From positions 1,674,001-1,738,000 of the forward strand of contig NC_015564.1 of assembly GCF_000214175.1 (NCBI RefSeq): a stretch of 64,000 nucleotides of DNA, in the 5' to 3' direction. Shown here piece after piece: positions 1 to 9,504 of the stretch; the first letter of the stretch is position 1; every line of letters begins with the position of its first letter. The translations under genes and the position numbers were made by a program. The notes below the pieces were generated by a model. That model searched no databases and was not told the origin of the DNA. It worked only from the letters and a program-made list of their open reading frames with translations. Origin of the DNA: Hoyosella subflava DQS3-9A1. GTDB taxonomy: Bacteria > Actinomycetota > Actinomycetes > Mycobacteriales > Mycobacteriaceae.

Positions 1-981
1 TTCGATCCGAGGGTCCGGATCGCTGGAGTGATTCTCAATCAGGTGGGAAGTGACCGCCACGAGCACGTCCTGCGTGAAGCATGCGACCGCGCTGGAATGC
101 CCGTTCTCGGCGTTGTACCGCGCGATGGCAACGTTTCGCTGCCGTCTCGCCACTTGGGCCTCGTGACCGCTGCCGAGCACGGAGGCGCAGCAGACGCGGC
201 TATCCGTGCAATGGGGGAATTAGCACGCTCGTGTATCGACCTGCCGGGCCTCCGCCAGATCGCCCGATCCGCAGTGCTGGCTGAGGCCTGGAGCCCCGGT
301 GGTGCGCTGGGGGAGAGCAGCGGAGCTGGTTATCAGCGCCGGCCCGTGATTGCTGTAGCGAGTGGGCCTGCCTTCACGTTCCGGTACGCGGAGCACGACG
401 AATTGCTGCGCGCAGCAGGCGCGGACATTGCCGTTTTCGACCCGTTGTCCGATGGTCTGCCCGAGGGTACGACGGGGATCGTGCTGCCAGGTGGCTTCCC
501 AGAGCTCTACGCGGCAGCGCTTGCGGAGAACGTGGCATTGCTCAGCCAGGTGCGCGACGCAGCGGCGGCTGAGGTGCCTATCGTCGCCGAATGCGCAGGC
601 TTGCTCTACCTCTCTCGCAAGGTTGATCTTTATCCGATGGCGGGCGTTATCGCCGCTGATGCCGTGTTCGGGAAGCGCCTCGTCCTCGGGTATCGGGACG
701 CGGCCGCGCTGTCCGACTCCGTGGCATTCCGTGCGGGCGAACGCGTCACTGGCCACGAATTCCACCGGACGCATCTATTGGAAAATGAGAGAACCGACGC
801 AGCGTGGGGGTGGCGCGACCACGCAGGCGCGTTAGTGCGTGAAGGATTCGTCGGCAACTCAGTTCATGCGTCGTATCTCCACACTCATCCGGCCGGTCAT
901 CCGTCATCGGTTGCGCGTTTCGTTGCTGCCGCACGTGCTAAGCAGCCTGTGGTTGAGTCGCGGCCAGCGATCGCGCCGTGA
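1..981 (+). CDS. cobB: Cobyrinate a,c-diamide synthase, C-terminal part (5' end outside window)
   Basis: Glutamine- and ATP-dependent amidation of the a and c side chains of (hydrogeno)cobyrinate in cobalamin synthesis, cytoplasmic. The reading frame is already open at base 1 (FDPRVRIAGVILNQVG), so the N-terminal ATPase lobe begins upstream. The visible part holds the end of the CbiA-type dethiobiotin-synthetase-like domain and then a class I glutamine amidotransferase domain from about base 340: VLPGGFPELY, the nucleophile in VAECAGLLYL, and the conserved GHEFHRT and HASYLHTHP segments. The stop overlaps the next start (GTGA), so the two are translationally coupled. The family assignment is firm; the exact substrate (cobyrinate or hydrogenobyrinate) cannot be told from this part. 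Confidence 0.93.
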   Translation, partial: FDPRVRIAGVILNQVGSDRHEHVLREACDRAGMPVLGVVPRDGNVSLPSRHLGLVTAAEHGGAADAAIRAMGELARSCIDLPGLRQIARSAVLAEAWSPGGALGESSGAGYQRRPVIAVASGPAFTFRYAEHDELLRAAGADIAVFDPLSDGLPEGTTGIVLPGGFPELYAAALAENVALLSQVRDAAAAEVPIVAECAGLLYLSRKVDLYPMAGVIAADAVFGKRLVLGYRDAAALSDSVAFRAGERVTGHEFHRTHLLENERTDAAWGWRDHAGALVREGFVGNSVHASYLHTHPAGHPSSVARFVAAARAKQPVVESRPAIAP

Positions 982-1505
982 ACGTTCCTGCCGCGATTGC
1001 CGCAGCAGGGCTCGGGGTATCGCCGCGCGCTCAGACTGGTGACGTCACGGCGATGCTTTGGGACTTGGCCGAGCAGGCTGGTGTCACTACCTTTGACGCG
1101 GTGGGCACGCTGGACCAGCGGAAACACTTGCCCGCTTTCGTTGACGGCGTGCAGAACTTCGGGCTTTTCGCAATTGAGGGTTTCGCGGCGACGGTCCTTG
1201 ACGACATACTCGTCCCGAACCCTAGTCTGCGGGTCGCATCTCACACCGGCACGGCCAGCGTTGCCGAGGCCGCGGCCATCTGTGCTGCTCTGCGGTGCGC
1301 GGAGGCGGTAACGGACACGGCATACGCCCTCGGTGAGAGTTGCGTCGATGAAATGTGTTGCGACTCGCCGTGGCGGAAGGCCCTCATTCCAGTGACGGCG
1401 GCACTGCCCTCAGAGGTGCGTTCCTGCATCCATGTCCGCGTCCCGAAAACTACGGGAAACCTCGTCACCGGCGCGGTCGCTGTCGCGACCTGGCGGCACC
1501 CCTGA
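978..1505 (+). CDS. CobE / CbiG C-terminal domain protein (cobalamin synthesis)
   Basis: 175 aa, small single-domain protein of the CobE/CbiG_C family, which acts in the ring-contraction stage of corrin synthesis (CbiG opens the C-20 acetate lactone; the role of stand-alone CobE is less clear). Visible family features are the Gly-rich start AAIAAAGLGVSPRAQTGDV, the segment AVGTLDQRKHLPAF, and the signature HTGTASVAEAAAICAAL near the middle. The GTG start overlaps the cobB stop by four bases, supporting co-expression. In M. tuberculosis cobB and cysG are adjacent without this gene between them. The N-terminal CbiG domains are absent, as is usual for CobE. About 185 non-coding bases follow before cysG. 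Confidence 0.7.
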   Translation: MNVPAAIAAAGLGVSPRAQTGDVTAMLWDLAEQAGVTTFDAVGTLDQRKHLPAFVDGVQNFGLFAIEGFAATVLDDILVPNPSLRVASHTGTASVAEAAAICAALRCAEAVTDTAYALGESCVDEMCCDSPWRKALIPVTAALPSEVRSCIHVRVPKTTGNLVTGAVAVATWRHP

Positions 1506-1691
1506 CGCTTCTGTGCGCAAACTCGCAGACTCCGCCACGCTGTGCTGCACGTCTGTGCACACGACGGGTGCGCACGACCGCACACTGGAGCCTCGCATTA
1601 GGGACGCTTTGTTCGCCGCACTAGTGTCTATAGCCGTAGTTGCAGACGTAATCGCGGTTGGTGGCGAATAAGCGGGAAAGAGGGAGCGCGC

Positions 1692-2942
1692 GTGGCCGGG
1701 GACAATCCTGTGTATCTGGCGGGTCTTGCGCTTGCTGGGCGGCGAGTGGTCGTTATCGGCGGCGGATCGGTGGCTCAGCGACGAGTGCCGTTACTTGTCT
1801 CCGTTGGTGCTGAGGTCGAAGTCATCACGCGTGAAGCGACGGCCGCTGTCGAGGGGATGGCCGCGTCCGGCCACATCACGCTCACGCTGCGCGACTACGC
1901 ACCAGGTGACCTCTCGGACGCGTGGTACGCGATTGCGTCCACGAACGACCCGGAGGTCAATGCCGCTATCGTCGCTGAGGCGGAGGAGCTGCGGATCTTC
2001 TGTGTGCGGGCCGACAACGCTCGCGAGGGCACTGCTGTCACCCCCGCGTCGATGTCCTATGAGGGACTGAATGTCGGCGTGGTTGCTGGGGGAGACCATC
2101 GCCGGTCCGCCTCAATCCGGTCCGCCATCCTGGAAGCCCTGCAGTCCGGCGTCATCGATGACCACCCAGAGGACGGCGCACGGCGCAGTGGTGTCGCGCT
2201 TGTCGGCGGGGGGCCGGGCGACCCGGACCTGATCACCGTGCGTGGGCGTCGGCTGCTTGCGCAAGCCGATGTGGTCGTCGCTGACCGGCTGGCGCCGCCG
2301 GAGCTTCTGGCGGAACTGGGCCCGCACGTCGAGGTGATCGACGCATCGAAGATCCCCTATGGGCGGGCGATGGCTCAGGAAGCAATCAACGACACTCTGA
2401 TCGCGCGTGCCCGCGCCGGGAAATTCGTCGTGCGGCTCAAAGGGGGCGACCCTTACGTATTCGGCCGGGGATACGAAGAGCTGCTCGCGTGCGCCGAAGC
2501 TGGGATATCCGTCACAGTTGTGCCAGGAATCACAAGTGCGATCGCGGTGCCCGCCGCAGCCGGAGTTCCAGTCACTCATCGGGGTGTCTCACATGAGTTC
2601 GTGGTCGTCAGCGGACACGTACCACCCGGTCATCCTCAATCACTTGTCGACTGGCCGGCGCTGGGACGCATGAAAGGCACGATCGTGCTGCTCATGGGGG
2701 TCGAACGGATTGATCAATTCGCTGCAGCACTCATCGGTGGCGGACGCGTCGAGACGACTCCAGTGACAGTCATCCAGGAGGGCACCACTCGAACTCAGAG
2801 GGTTGCCCACGCGCTGCTCGGCAACGTTGCAGAAACGGTCAAACAGGAGGAAATTCGCCCTCCTGCAATCATTGTGATCGGCCCTGTGGCGGGACTCGCA
2901 CTGAATTTGGCTGAAACGAATCACGGTTCAGTGAACGATTGA
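1692..2942 (+). CDS. cysG: Siroheme synthase: precorrin-2 dehydrogenase fused to uroporphyrinogen-III C-methyltransferase
   Basis: 416 aa two-domain enzyme. Residues about 1-150 form the NAD-dependent precorrin-2 dehydrogenase (RRVVVIGGGSVAQRRVPLL nucleotide-binding loop); residues about 165-400 form the SAM-dependent SUMT domain (VALVGGGPGDPDLITVRG, RLKGGDPYVFGRG, VVPGITSAIAVPAAAGVPVTHRG). It converts uroporphyrinogen III to precorrin-2 and sirohydrochlorin, feeding siroheme for sulfite/nitrite reductases and cobalamin. The length agrees with mycobacterial CysG (Rv2847c, 405 aa). The GTG start is preceded by an AAGAGGGAG-type ribosome site. It sits between the cobalamin genes and efpA, the same order as in M. 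tuberculosis. Confidence 0.93.
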   Translation: MAGDNPVYLAGLALAGRRVVVIGGGSVAQRRVPLLVSVGAEVEVITREATAAVEGMAASGHITLTLRDYAPGDLSDAWYAIASTNDPEVNAAIVAEAEELRIFCVRADNAREGTAVTPASMSYEGLNVGVVAGGDHRRSASIRSAILEALQSGVIDDHPEDGARRSGVALVGGGPGDPDLITVRGRRLLAQADVVVADRLAPPELLAELGPHVEVIDASKIPYGRAMAQEAINDTLIARARAGKFVVRLKGGDPYVFGRGYEELLACAEAGISVTVVPGITSAIAVPAAAGVPVTHRGVSHEFVVVSGHVPPGHPQSLVDWPALGRMKGTIVLLMGVERIDQFAAALIGGGRVETTPVTVIQEGTTRTQRVAHALLGNVAETVKQEEIRPPAIIVIGPVAGLALNLAETNHGSVND

Positions 2943-2981
2943 TCAAGGAGACGCCGTTTACGACACTAAGGAGCCCGGACC

Positions 2982-4595
2982 GTGGATGCTTCCTCAGAAG
3001 CAAAATACCGGCACGACGATGCCGGTGGGTCTGGATCCTCGAGGTCGGCTACCCTTGGGCCAACTCAGGGGAGGGCCGATTCAGCGGAGGCCAGCGTGGG
3101 CGGAGGCAGTGACCTGGTGATTCAGAAAGCTGCCGCGACCAAGGTCCTGGGCTGGGCGATCGTCGTGCTCAGCGCGCTCCAGCTCATGGTCGTGCTCGAC
3201 GGAACAGTTGTTAACCTCGCGCTCGCGCGCCTCCAGGATGATCTCGCACTGAGCGATAGCGGCCGAACCTGGGTCGTGACCAGTTATGCACTCGCTTTCG
3301 GTGGCCTGATGCTGCTCGGCGGCCGCCTGGGCGACACATTCGGGCGCAAGCGAATGTTCATGTACGGGGTCGCAGTGTTCACCGTCGCGTCGCTGATCGC
3401 TGGACTAGCCACGACAGACATCACCCTGATTGCCGCCCGCGTTCTGCAAGGGGCGGGGGCTGCTGTCGCCTCGCCCACCGCTTTCGCCCTCGTTGCCACC
3501 ACGTTCGCGCCAGGTCCCGTGCGCAACCAGGCGTTCGCTATTTTCGCGATGATGACCGGCCTCGGTTCTGTCTCCGGTTTGCTGCTCGGTGGCGCACTGA
3601 CCGAAATCTCGTGGCGATGGATCTTTTTAGTCAACCTGCCGGTCGGCGCATTTATTCTTTTCATGGCGCGCACGTCGCTTCCAGAATCCCAGGGCCCGCG
3701 CCGCAGTCTCGACGTGCCTGGAGCAATTCTTGCGACTACCGGCTGCACGGCGCTCGTCTACGGTCTGCAGCACGGTGCGGAGAGCGGCTGGAACTCCACG
3801 CTGGTAATCCTCGCCCTGGTGCTGGGTGTACTACTGCTGACGGCCTTCCTCGCGGTGGAGCGCACCGCAGAGAATCCGCTGCTCCCATTTGTTCTGTTCC
3901 GTAACCGGGATCGGGTCGCCACATTCGTGGCGATCATGCTGGCCGGTGCCATAACCATGTGTATGGCTGTGTTCGTTGCCTTGTTCGTCCAGGATGTGCT
4001 GCTGTTCAGTCCGCTCGAAGCAGGCCTCTCGTTCGTTCCGTTCGCGTTCGCACTCGGCCTCACTGCGCAAGTCGCGTCCAAGCTGGCGATGCGCATCCAG
4101 CCGCGCTGGCTGGTCGCGACAGGGGGGCTCCTCGTTGCAGCGGGCCTGGCCTACGCATCGACAATGGATCAGAATTCGACTTACTTCCCTGACCTGTTCG
4201 TGCCTATCGTGATGGTCGGAGCCGGTGTCGGGATGAGCGTTGTCCCGCTCACGCTCTGCGCTGTCGCTGGTGTCAGGTCCTCGGAGATCGGCCCGCTGAC
4301 GGCGATCGCGCTCGTCGCGCAGACGCTGGGTGGTGCGCTGGGTCTGGGGGCAGTTGGTGCACTGGCAACAGCCCGCACTCTGTCGCTGGGCGGGTCCACC
4401 GGGCCCGCAAGCGCGATGGATGAGGCGCAGCTCGTCGCTCTCGGTGAGGGCTATCTCTTCGCCCTGGTGATCAGCTCGGTGATTGCGCTGCTCCTCGCTG
4501 TGGTTGTCGCGGTCTGGATGAGGTTTACCCCTGTCGAGGTCGCTCAGGGCCGTGCGGCGCAGGGCTCAGCTCAGAACGAATCGACCAGTCTCTGA
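2982..4595 (+). CDS. efpA: EfpA-type MFS multidrug efflux pump (DHA2 family)
   Basis: 537 aa integral membrane exporter with about 14 predicted transmembrane segments, QacA/EmrB (DHA2) branch of the major facilitator superfamily; proton-driven export of lipophilic drugs or lipids. Diagnostic segments: motif after TM2 GGRLGDTFGRKRMF, the VLQGAGAAVASPTAFALVAT stretch, and the C-terminal VVPLTLCAVAGV. Strong resemblance to mycobacterial EfpA, including LSDSGRTWVVTSYAL and FGGLMLLGGRLGDT, and to its place beside cysG and proS. The GTG start has an AAGGAG eight bases upstream; the first ~50 residues form a polar cytoplasmic tail. The stop lies two bases from that of the convergent yaaA-type gene. 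Confidence 0.93.
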   Translation: MDASSEAKYRHDDAGGSGSSRSATLGPTQGRADSAEASVGGGSDLVIQKAAATKVLGWAIVVLSALQLMVVLDGTVVNLALARLQDDLALSDSGRTWVVTSYALAFGGLMLLGGRLGDTFGRKRMFMYGVAVFTVASLIAGLATTDITLIAARVLQGAGAAVASPTAFALVATTFAPGPVRNQAFAIFAMMTGLGSVSGLLLGGALTEISWRWIFLVNLPVGAFILFMARTSLPESQGPRRSLDVPGAILATTGCTALVYGLQHGAESGWNSTLVILALVLGVLLLTAFLAVERTAENPLLPFVLFRNRDRVATFVAIMLAGAITMCMAVFVALFVQDVLLFSPLEAGLSFVPFAFALGLTAQVASKLAMRIQPRWLVATGGLLVAAGLAYASTMDQNSTYFPDLFVPIVMVGAGVGMSVVPLTLCAVAGVRSSEIGPLTAIALVAQTLGGALGLGAVGALATARTLSLGGSTGPASAMDEAQLVALGEGYLFALVISSVIALLLAVVVAVWMRFTPVEVAQGRAAQGSAQNESTSL

Positions 4596-4597
4596 AA

Positions 4598-5347
4598 TCA
4601 ACTCGTGAGAACGACTAGCTCGCGGTCGCCAGCGATTTCCACGTTGAGGCCCGCGCGTACAGCGACTCGTGCGACCGCGTGGATTGTCCGTGGCTCGGAC
4701 CGCGTTGTTGCAAGCGCCCGGGCCAGCACGCCCTTGTGGTGTTTGTTGAAGTGACTGACGACCGAACGCGTTCCGTCCGGTCGTTCGGTCAGCACCGTCG
4801 CGGTGATCGCGGCTTCGACCGGCCCAAGGGCCGCATAGCCGCCTGAACGAAGGTCGATAATGAGCCGCGAGTCTTCGCGCTGGATGGCGTCGCCGAGAAG
4901 TGGGCGCCACAGCGACCTCAGCGAGGTGAGACCGGGGAGCCGGGATCCCGCCGACAGCCGGTAGTACGGAATCGGGTCGTCAGCTGCCACCACGCCGAAC
5001 AGAGCAGACCCGATCGCGAGGCGTTCGCCCGCGCGGCCGCGCTGCGAGAGAGTCATCGAACCAACATCGAGTGCGTCATACAGCACCCCCGTATAGCGCT
5101 CGATCGCGGCCATGGTGGGCGCTTTTCGCAGCGCACTATTGCGCTCGACCTCGTTCAACTGCTTCGGCCCAAGTTTCAGAGCGGCTGCCGCTTCACTTGG
5201 CGATGCGGAAACCTCGACCAGAGCGTTGAGAATCGTTTCACGAACCTTGGTCAGCGAGGGCAGGAACAACTGATCAAGGCGCAGCGGTGGGCCTTCACCA
5301 CCGGTGGCCTTCGTCTCAGACGGCGGAAGCAGGATAAGCACGGGCAC
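4598..5347 (-). CDS. yaaA: YaaA family protein (peroxide stress, DUF328)
   Basis: 249 aa, the usual family length. The start [17 protein letters not shown] is the hallmark of YaaA/DUF328. In E. coli YaaA limits intracellular iron and DNA damage under peroxide stress and binds DNA; that role is inferred here by family only. Visible conserved parts are [22 protein letters not shown], and [15 protein letters not shown]. It is transcribed away from proS, from a 60-base shared intergenic region, and its stop almost touches that of efpA. Confidence 0.88.
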   Translation of the reverse strand: MPVLILLPPSETKATGGEGPPLRLDQLFLPSLTKVRETILNALVEVSASPSEAAAALKLGPKQLNEVERNSALRKAPTMAAIERYTGVLYDALDVGSMTLSQRGRAGERLAIGSALFGVVAADDPIPYYRLSAGSRLPGLTSLRSLWRPLLGDAIQREDSRLIIDLRSGGYAALGPVEAAITATVLTERPDGTRSVVSHFNKHHKGVLARALATTRSEPRTIHAVARVAVRAGLNVEIAGDRELVVLTS

Positions 5348-5393
5348 TCACCTTATCGGTTATTCGCTTTCGTGTTTTGTCAGAGAAACGCGA

Positions 5394-5399
5394 TAGTCT
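5394..5399 (+). promoter_or_regulatory. Putative -10 element for proS (possible leaderless transcript)
   Basis: TAGTCT fits the actinobacterial -10 pattern TAnnnT and lies eight bases before the GTG start of proS. There is no purine-rich ribosome site in between (ggctcctc), so transcription may begin at or next to the start codon. No convincing -35 is seen at the usual distance. Confidence 0.35.
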
Positions 5400-5407
5400 G
5401 GCTCCTC

Positions 5408-7156
5408 GTGATCACCCGTTTGTCTCGCCTCTTCCTCCGCACGCTCCGTGACGACCCCGCCGACGCTGAGGTGCCAAGCCACAAACTGCTTGTTCGTGCG
5501 GGCTACATCCGCCGCGTGGCGCCAGGTATTTACTCGTGGCTGCCGCTAGGACTGCGCGTATTGCGTGAGGTCGAGCGTGTCGTGCGAGAAGAGATGGACG
5601 CGATGGGGGGCCAGGAGATCTCCCTGCCCGCACTGTTGCCGCGGGAACCGTACGAGGCAAGCAATCGGTGGACCGAGTACGGTGGCGGACTGTTCCGGCT
5701 GAAAGATCGTAAGAAGGCCGACTACTTGCTTGGCCCTACCCACGAGGAAATCTTCGCGCTGACAGTCAAGGGGGAGTACTCCTCTTACAAGGATCTGCCA
5801 GTCATCCTTTACCAGGTCCAAACAAAATACCGGGACGAAGAGCGCCCCAGAGCCGGCATTCTCCGTGGCCGTGAGTTCATCATGAAGGATTCGTACTCCT
5901 TTGACGTCACCGATGAAGGTCTTGCGGAGTCCTACCGGAAGCACCGCGTTGCATATCAGCGAATATTCGATCGCTTGGGGCTGAAATACGTGATCGTGGC
6001 GGCAACCTCTGGCGCGATGGGCGGCAGCGCCTCTGAAGAGTTCCTCGCTGAAAGTGAAGTTGGTGAAGACACTTTCGTGCGCTGCCCAGAATCTGGCTAT
6101 GCCGCGAATGTGGAGGCCGTGACGACAACACCGCCACCCCCGCAGCCCATCGACGGTCTGCCCACAGCGAAGGTGTTCGATACACCTGGAACGCCGACAA
6201 TCGCCACTCTCGTGGAGTGGGCGAACGGTGTACCGGAGGTCTCGGAGCGGCTCGGCAGGCCGGTGACCGCGGCGGATACGCTGAAGAACATCCTTGTGCG
6301 GGTGCGGCAGCCAGGCGGCGAGTGGGAGTTACTCGCGGTGGGTGTCCCGGGCGACCGTGAAGTCGATCTGAAGCGTCTTGAGGCGGCGATCTCGCCTGCC
6401 GAGTTCGAGATCCTCGATGACTTCTCCAAATACCCGTTCCTCGTCAAGGGCTATATCGGCCCACGAGCGCTGCTCGCCAACAAAGTACGCTTCTTGGTGG
6501 ATCCTCGCGTTGTCGCGGGCACCCGCTGGATCACGGGCGCGGATGAAGACGGGAAGCACGTCGTCGATCTCGTTGCCGGCCGGGACTTCGAAGCAGACGG
6601 CACGATCGAGGCGGCGGAAGTGCGTGACGGTGACACCTCCCCGGACGGCAAGGGCACTCTGGTTTCCGCGCGGGGAATCGAGATCGGCCATATCTTCCAG
6701 CTCGGGCGCAAGTACGCGAATGCTTTTGAACTCGACGTACTCGCCGAGAATGGCAAGCCCGCACGGGTGACCATGGGTTCCTACGGAATCGGGGTTTCGC
6801 GGCTGGTAGCCGTAATCGCGGAGCAAATGCACGACGAGAAGGGTCTGCGGTGGCCGCGCGAAGCGGCGCCAGCAGATGTGCACATCGTGATCGCGAACAA
6901 AGATGCAGCAGCGTGGAGCGGCGCCGAGGAGATCGCTGCAGCTCTCGATGCGGCGGGCGTGCGCGTCATCCTTGATGACCGGAAAGCCTCTCCAGGGGTG
7001 AAGTTCAAGGATGCCGAGCTGCTTGGCGTTCCGCAGGTAGTCGTCGTGGGGCGAGGCTGGGCGAACGGCCTGGTCGAGATCCGCGATCGCATTACTGGTG
7101 CCAGCCGTGAGGTGACCGCTGCGGAAGTGGTTTCGGAGCTGACGCAACCGTCCTGA
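5408..7156 (+). CDS. proS: Prolyl-tRNA synthetase (bacterial type, with editing insert)
   Basis: 582 aa class II aminoacyl-tRNA synthetase charging tRNA-Pro. Motifs: [19 protein letters not shown] (motif 1 region), [13 protein letters not shown] and [19 protein letters not shown] (motif 2), and [17 protein letters not shown] (motif 3). The insertion domain for editing mischarged Ala-tRNA-Pro lies between motifs 2 and 3 (residues ~230-390), and the anticodon-binding domain is C-terminal ([10 protein letters not shown] to the end). The longer frame could start upstream, but the GTG at 5408 ([20 protein letters not shown]) reproduces the mycobacterial N-terminus and its 582-residue length. An O-methyltransferase follows 14 bases after the stop. 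Confidence 0.95.
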   Translation: MITRLSRLFLRTLRDDPADAEVPSHKLLVRAGYIRRVAPGIYSWLPLGLRVLREVERVVREEMDAMGGQEISLPALLPREPYEASNRWTEYGGGLFRLKDRKKADYLLGPTHEEIFALTVKGEYSSYKDLPVILYQVQTKYRDEERPRAGILRGREFIMKDSYSFDVTDEGLAESYRKHRVAYQRIFDRLGLKYVIVAATSGAMGGSASEEFLAESEVGEDTFVRCPESGYAANVEAVTTTPPPPQPIDGLPTAKVFDTPGTPTIATLVEWANGVPEVSERLGRPVTAADTLKNILVRVRQPGGEWELLAVGVPGDREVDLKRLEAAISPAEFEILDDFSKYPFLVKGYIGPRALLANKVRFLVDPRVVAGTRWITGADEDGKHVVDLVAGRDFEADGTIEAAEVRDGDTSPDGKGTLVSARGIEIGHIFQLGRKYANAFELDVLAENGKPARVTMGSYGIGVSRLVAVIAEQMHDEKGLRWPREAAPADVHIVIANKDAAAWSGAEEIAAALDAAGVRVILDDRKASPGVKFKDAELLGVPQVVVVGRGWANGLVEIRDRITGASREVTAAEVVSELTQPS

Positions 7157-7170
7157 GGCATGATCGGGCT

Positions 7171-7860
7171 ATGGCCATTAATAATCATCCGCCGGGCACG
7201 CAGACGGATTTCGATGCTGTCGAGGTGTTCCTGACCGAAACACTGGTGCCGGAGGCGCGCAACCTCCGTGCTGTCGTCGAGCGCGCTGACGACGAGGGGA
7301 TGCCCCGCATCGAGGTGATGCCTAATCACGGCAAGCTCCTGGAGCTGCTCGTCCAGATGATCCACGCTCGACGGGTGCTGGAGATTGGGACCCTGGGCGG
7401 GTATAGCACGATTTGGCTGGCCAGCGGTCTCCAGCCGGGTGGCACCGTCGTATCCCTCGAACTGGAACCGCGCCACGCTGAAGTGGCGGCCGAAAGCATC
7501 GCAGCAGCCGGGCTACGCGATCGGGCCGAAATCAGAGTGGGCCCAGCGCTCGACACGCTGACAGAGCTCGGGAGGTCTGGTGCGGACCCGTTCGATCTCA
7601 TCTTTATCGACGCCGACAAAGAGAACATTCCGGCCTACATCGATGCTGCTGTCGAACTTGCGCGGCCGGGAGCGGTTTTGATACTGGACAACGCGGTATG
7701 GCACGGTGCGATCCTCAATCCCGACTCTGCTGACGAAGCAGCGATTGGAGTGCGACGCGGTCTCGAAGCGATCGGACGACATCCGCGACTCACCGCAACC
7801 GCGATTCAGACGGTGGGCTCCAAGGGATGGGATGGCTTCGCGATTGCTCTCGTCACGTAG
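7171..7860 (+). CDS. Class I SAM-dependent O-methyltransferase (methyltransferase family 3)
   Basis: 229 aa cytoplasmic methyltransferase of the caffeoyl-CoA/catechol O-methyltransferase group. SAM-binding motif I is VLEIGTLGGYSTIWLA (about residues 70-85); metal- and substrate-site landmarks are DLIFIDADKENIPAYI and LILDNAVWHGAI. Similar small O-methyltransferases are common in mycobacteria (for example Rv0187); the methyl acceptor cannot be predicted. It begins 14 bases after proS and may be read from the same transcript. Confidence 0.88.
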   Translation: MAINNHPPGTQTDFDAVEVFLTETLVPEARNLRAVVERADDEGMPRIEVMPNHGKLLELLVQMIHARRVLEIGTLGGYSTIWLASGLQPGGTVVSLELEPRHAEVAAESIAAAGLRDRAEIRVGPALDTLTELGRSGADPFDLIFIDADKENIPAYIDAAVELARPGAVLILDNAVWHGAILNPDSADEAAIGVRRGLEAIGRHPRLTATAIQTVGSKGWDGFAIALVT

Positions 7861-7875
7861 GCGCGCTGGCACTTT

Positions 7876-8835
7876 CTAGTCCAACTGGCCCGGGAATGGA
7901 TCCGGAACAGGCGCGGCACCGAGCACGCCGCGCCACAGTGCGGTGCGCAGCGCGCACTCGGTGAGCGCGCCTACACCGAACTCCCGCAAATCGGCACTCT
8001 CAGCCCGTTCAGTCACGGCACGCCAGGCTGCCGCGCACTCCTGCTCAGCGGACACCGCCAGTTCCGCCGCTGTGACTGGTGAGTCCACATCCAAGGGGAG
8101 GTCATACGCAGGGGCTGCCAAAGGTGCTTCGCCGAAAGCGCGAGCAAGCAGCCCTGACACGGCGTCGCGACGCGCGCGGTGCTCCTCGGCCCCGGCCGCA
8201 GTGAACGCGCGCCGCTCGGGAAGGCTGAATGCCGCCACAACCCCGTAGCTGAACACTGCCGCATGCTCGCGTTCGAGAGCCGTGCGGAGCGAATCCATCC
8301 CTGGATCGCCGGCAAGGGCGAGGCCATCCGGCACTGAGGCAGCGGGCGGAGACAACTCAGTGGCAAGAGCGAGATATGCCGCACAATTCGCGCCCACTGA
8401 ACTCAGCAGCCCAGCCCGGTAGCCAGTAAGGGCCGACACTGCACCGCGCGCCGAACGGGAGCTGTCCGCCAGGTAGGCCTCAAGTTCGGGAGGACTCACA
8501 GGCGGGGCGCTGCCATCCGGTACGTCCTCGCCGTCTTCGGTTTCGGCGGTGTCGGTGCTGGGTCGTGCAAGTCGCCGGATTTCCGCGTCAAGCGCAGTCG
8601 CGTGTGCCGCACGCTGGTCAGCGACGGCGGCGGCCCACTCGGTGTCAGAAAAATCCTGTGCCGCAGCAGCGCGAGCGTCCCGCAGCGCAAGTTCACGCTG
8701 CGCGATGAGGGGGTCTGGCTCGGGCTCGCTGATTTCGGTGGCGCAACCGGGGATGACGGCGCCCGCCAGGAGTAATGCTGTGACCTGGACAACAGCCCGG
8801 CGAGACAGGCCGGGGAACTCCTCTGCGTCGTGCAC
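7876..8835 (-). CDS. DUF4439 ferritin-like lipoprotein with Tat-type signal
   Basis: 319 aa. N-terminus LSRRAVVQVTALLLAGAVIPGC combines a twin-arginine motif with a lipobox-like end, so it is probably an exported lipoprotein (Tat plus Lsp). After an acidic and Ala-rich helical linker (residues ~45-165) the C-terminal ~145 residues look like the ferritin-like DUF4439 domain (LEREHAAVFSYGVVAAFS, EEHRARRDAV), with Glu/His spacing typical of ferritin-like four-helix bundles. It matches the position of Rv2844 between proS and rimP in M. tuberculosis. Function unknown; metal binding is only suggested by the fold. Confidence 0.8.
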   Translation of the reverse strand: MHDAEEFPGLSRRAVVQVTALLLAGAVIPGCATEISEPEPDPLIAQRELALRDARAAAAQDFSDTEWAAAVADQRAAHATALDAEIRRLARPSTDTAETEDGEDVPDGSAPPVSPPELEAYLADSSRSARGAVSALTGYRAGLLSSVGANCAAYLALATELSPPAASVPDGLALAGDPGMDSLRTALEREHAAVFSYGVVAAFSLPERRAFTAAGAEEHRARRDAVSGLLARAFGEAPLAAPAYDLPLDVDSPVTAAELAVSAEQECAAAWRAVTERAESADLREFGVGALTECALRTALWRGVLGAAPVPDPFPGQLD

Positions 8836-8946
8836 ACGATCATCCTGCCATCACTGGCGCGTTAAGCTAGGTGGCCACGGGGTGCGAGGGCGCTCACGTG
8901 ACGCTGGAACGCGCGAAACATCAACATCGAGGCGAAGGGTGCATAC

Positions 8947-9504
8947 ATGCCGGTGCCGTCCCGGGAAGACGTGGTCGGAATTGTGGCTCCCTATGTGGAG
9001 CGGCGCGGACTTGACCTCGAAGAGGTTCGTGTCGCTCCCGCAGGGAAACGCAGCATGATCTCGGTAGTCGTGGACGCGGATTCGAGGCCGGATATTGATG
9101 CGCTGGCGACGTTGAGCCGCGAGATTTCCGAGGTTCTCGATGCGGCTAACACCTTTGGACAGGCGCCGTACGTATTGGAAGTCACCTCGCCTGGGGTGGA
9201 TCGTCCGCTGACGGCGCCACGCCACTGGCGCCGCGCCAGGGGCCGGAAAGTGCAGATGACGGTTGGCGGCAAATCGCTTCGCGGCCGTGTCGGTGCTCTC
9301 ATTCCTGAGCTGGACCCGCACAGCGTGGAAATTGTCGTGCCTGGTAAGCCAGGTCCGCAGGTCCGAGTGGTGGCACTGGCGGAGATTGGGAAAGCCGTCG
9401 TGCAGGTAGAGTTCTCGGAGCCAGATCCACGGGAGATTCAACTCGCACAAGGGGTGCAGGGTGCGGGTGGAGCGGGCGGCGGACATAAGGAGCGAAACAA
9501 GTGA
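8947..9504 (+). CDS. rimP: Ribosome maturation factor RimP
   Basis: 185 aa; helps assemble the 30S subunit. The N-terminal domain shows the family pattern [12 protein letters not shown] (here [19 protein letters not shown]) and [19 protein letters not shown]; the C-terminal SH3-like domain spans about residues 95-165, followed by a Gly-rich tail. The ATG is preceded by CGAAGGG eight bases upstream. First gene of the nusA-infB operon; its stop overlaps the nusA start (GTGA). It is divergent from the DUF4439 lipoprotein gene, and the 111 bases between them should hold the operon promoter, though no clear hexamer pair was found. Confidence 0.93.
   Translation: MPVPSREDVVGIVAPYVERRGLDLEEVRVAPAGKRSMISVVVDADSRPDIDALATLSREISEVLDAANTFGQAPYVLEVTSPGVDRPLTAPRHWRRARGRKVQMTVGGKSLRGRVGALIPELDPHSVEIVVPGKPGPQVRVVALAEIGKAVVQVEFSEPDPREIQLAQGVQGAGGAGGGHKERNK

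Noticed and set aside
6329-7147. 272-residue minus-strand frame opposite proS
   Set aside because: Antisense shadow of the editing and anticodon domains of prolyl-tRNA synthetase.
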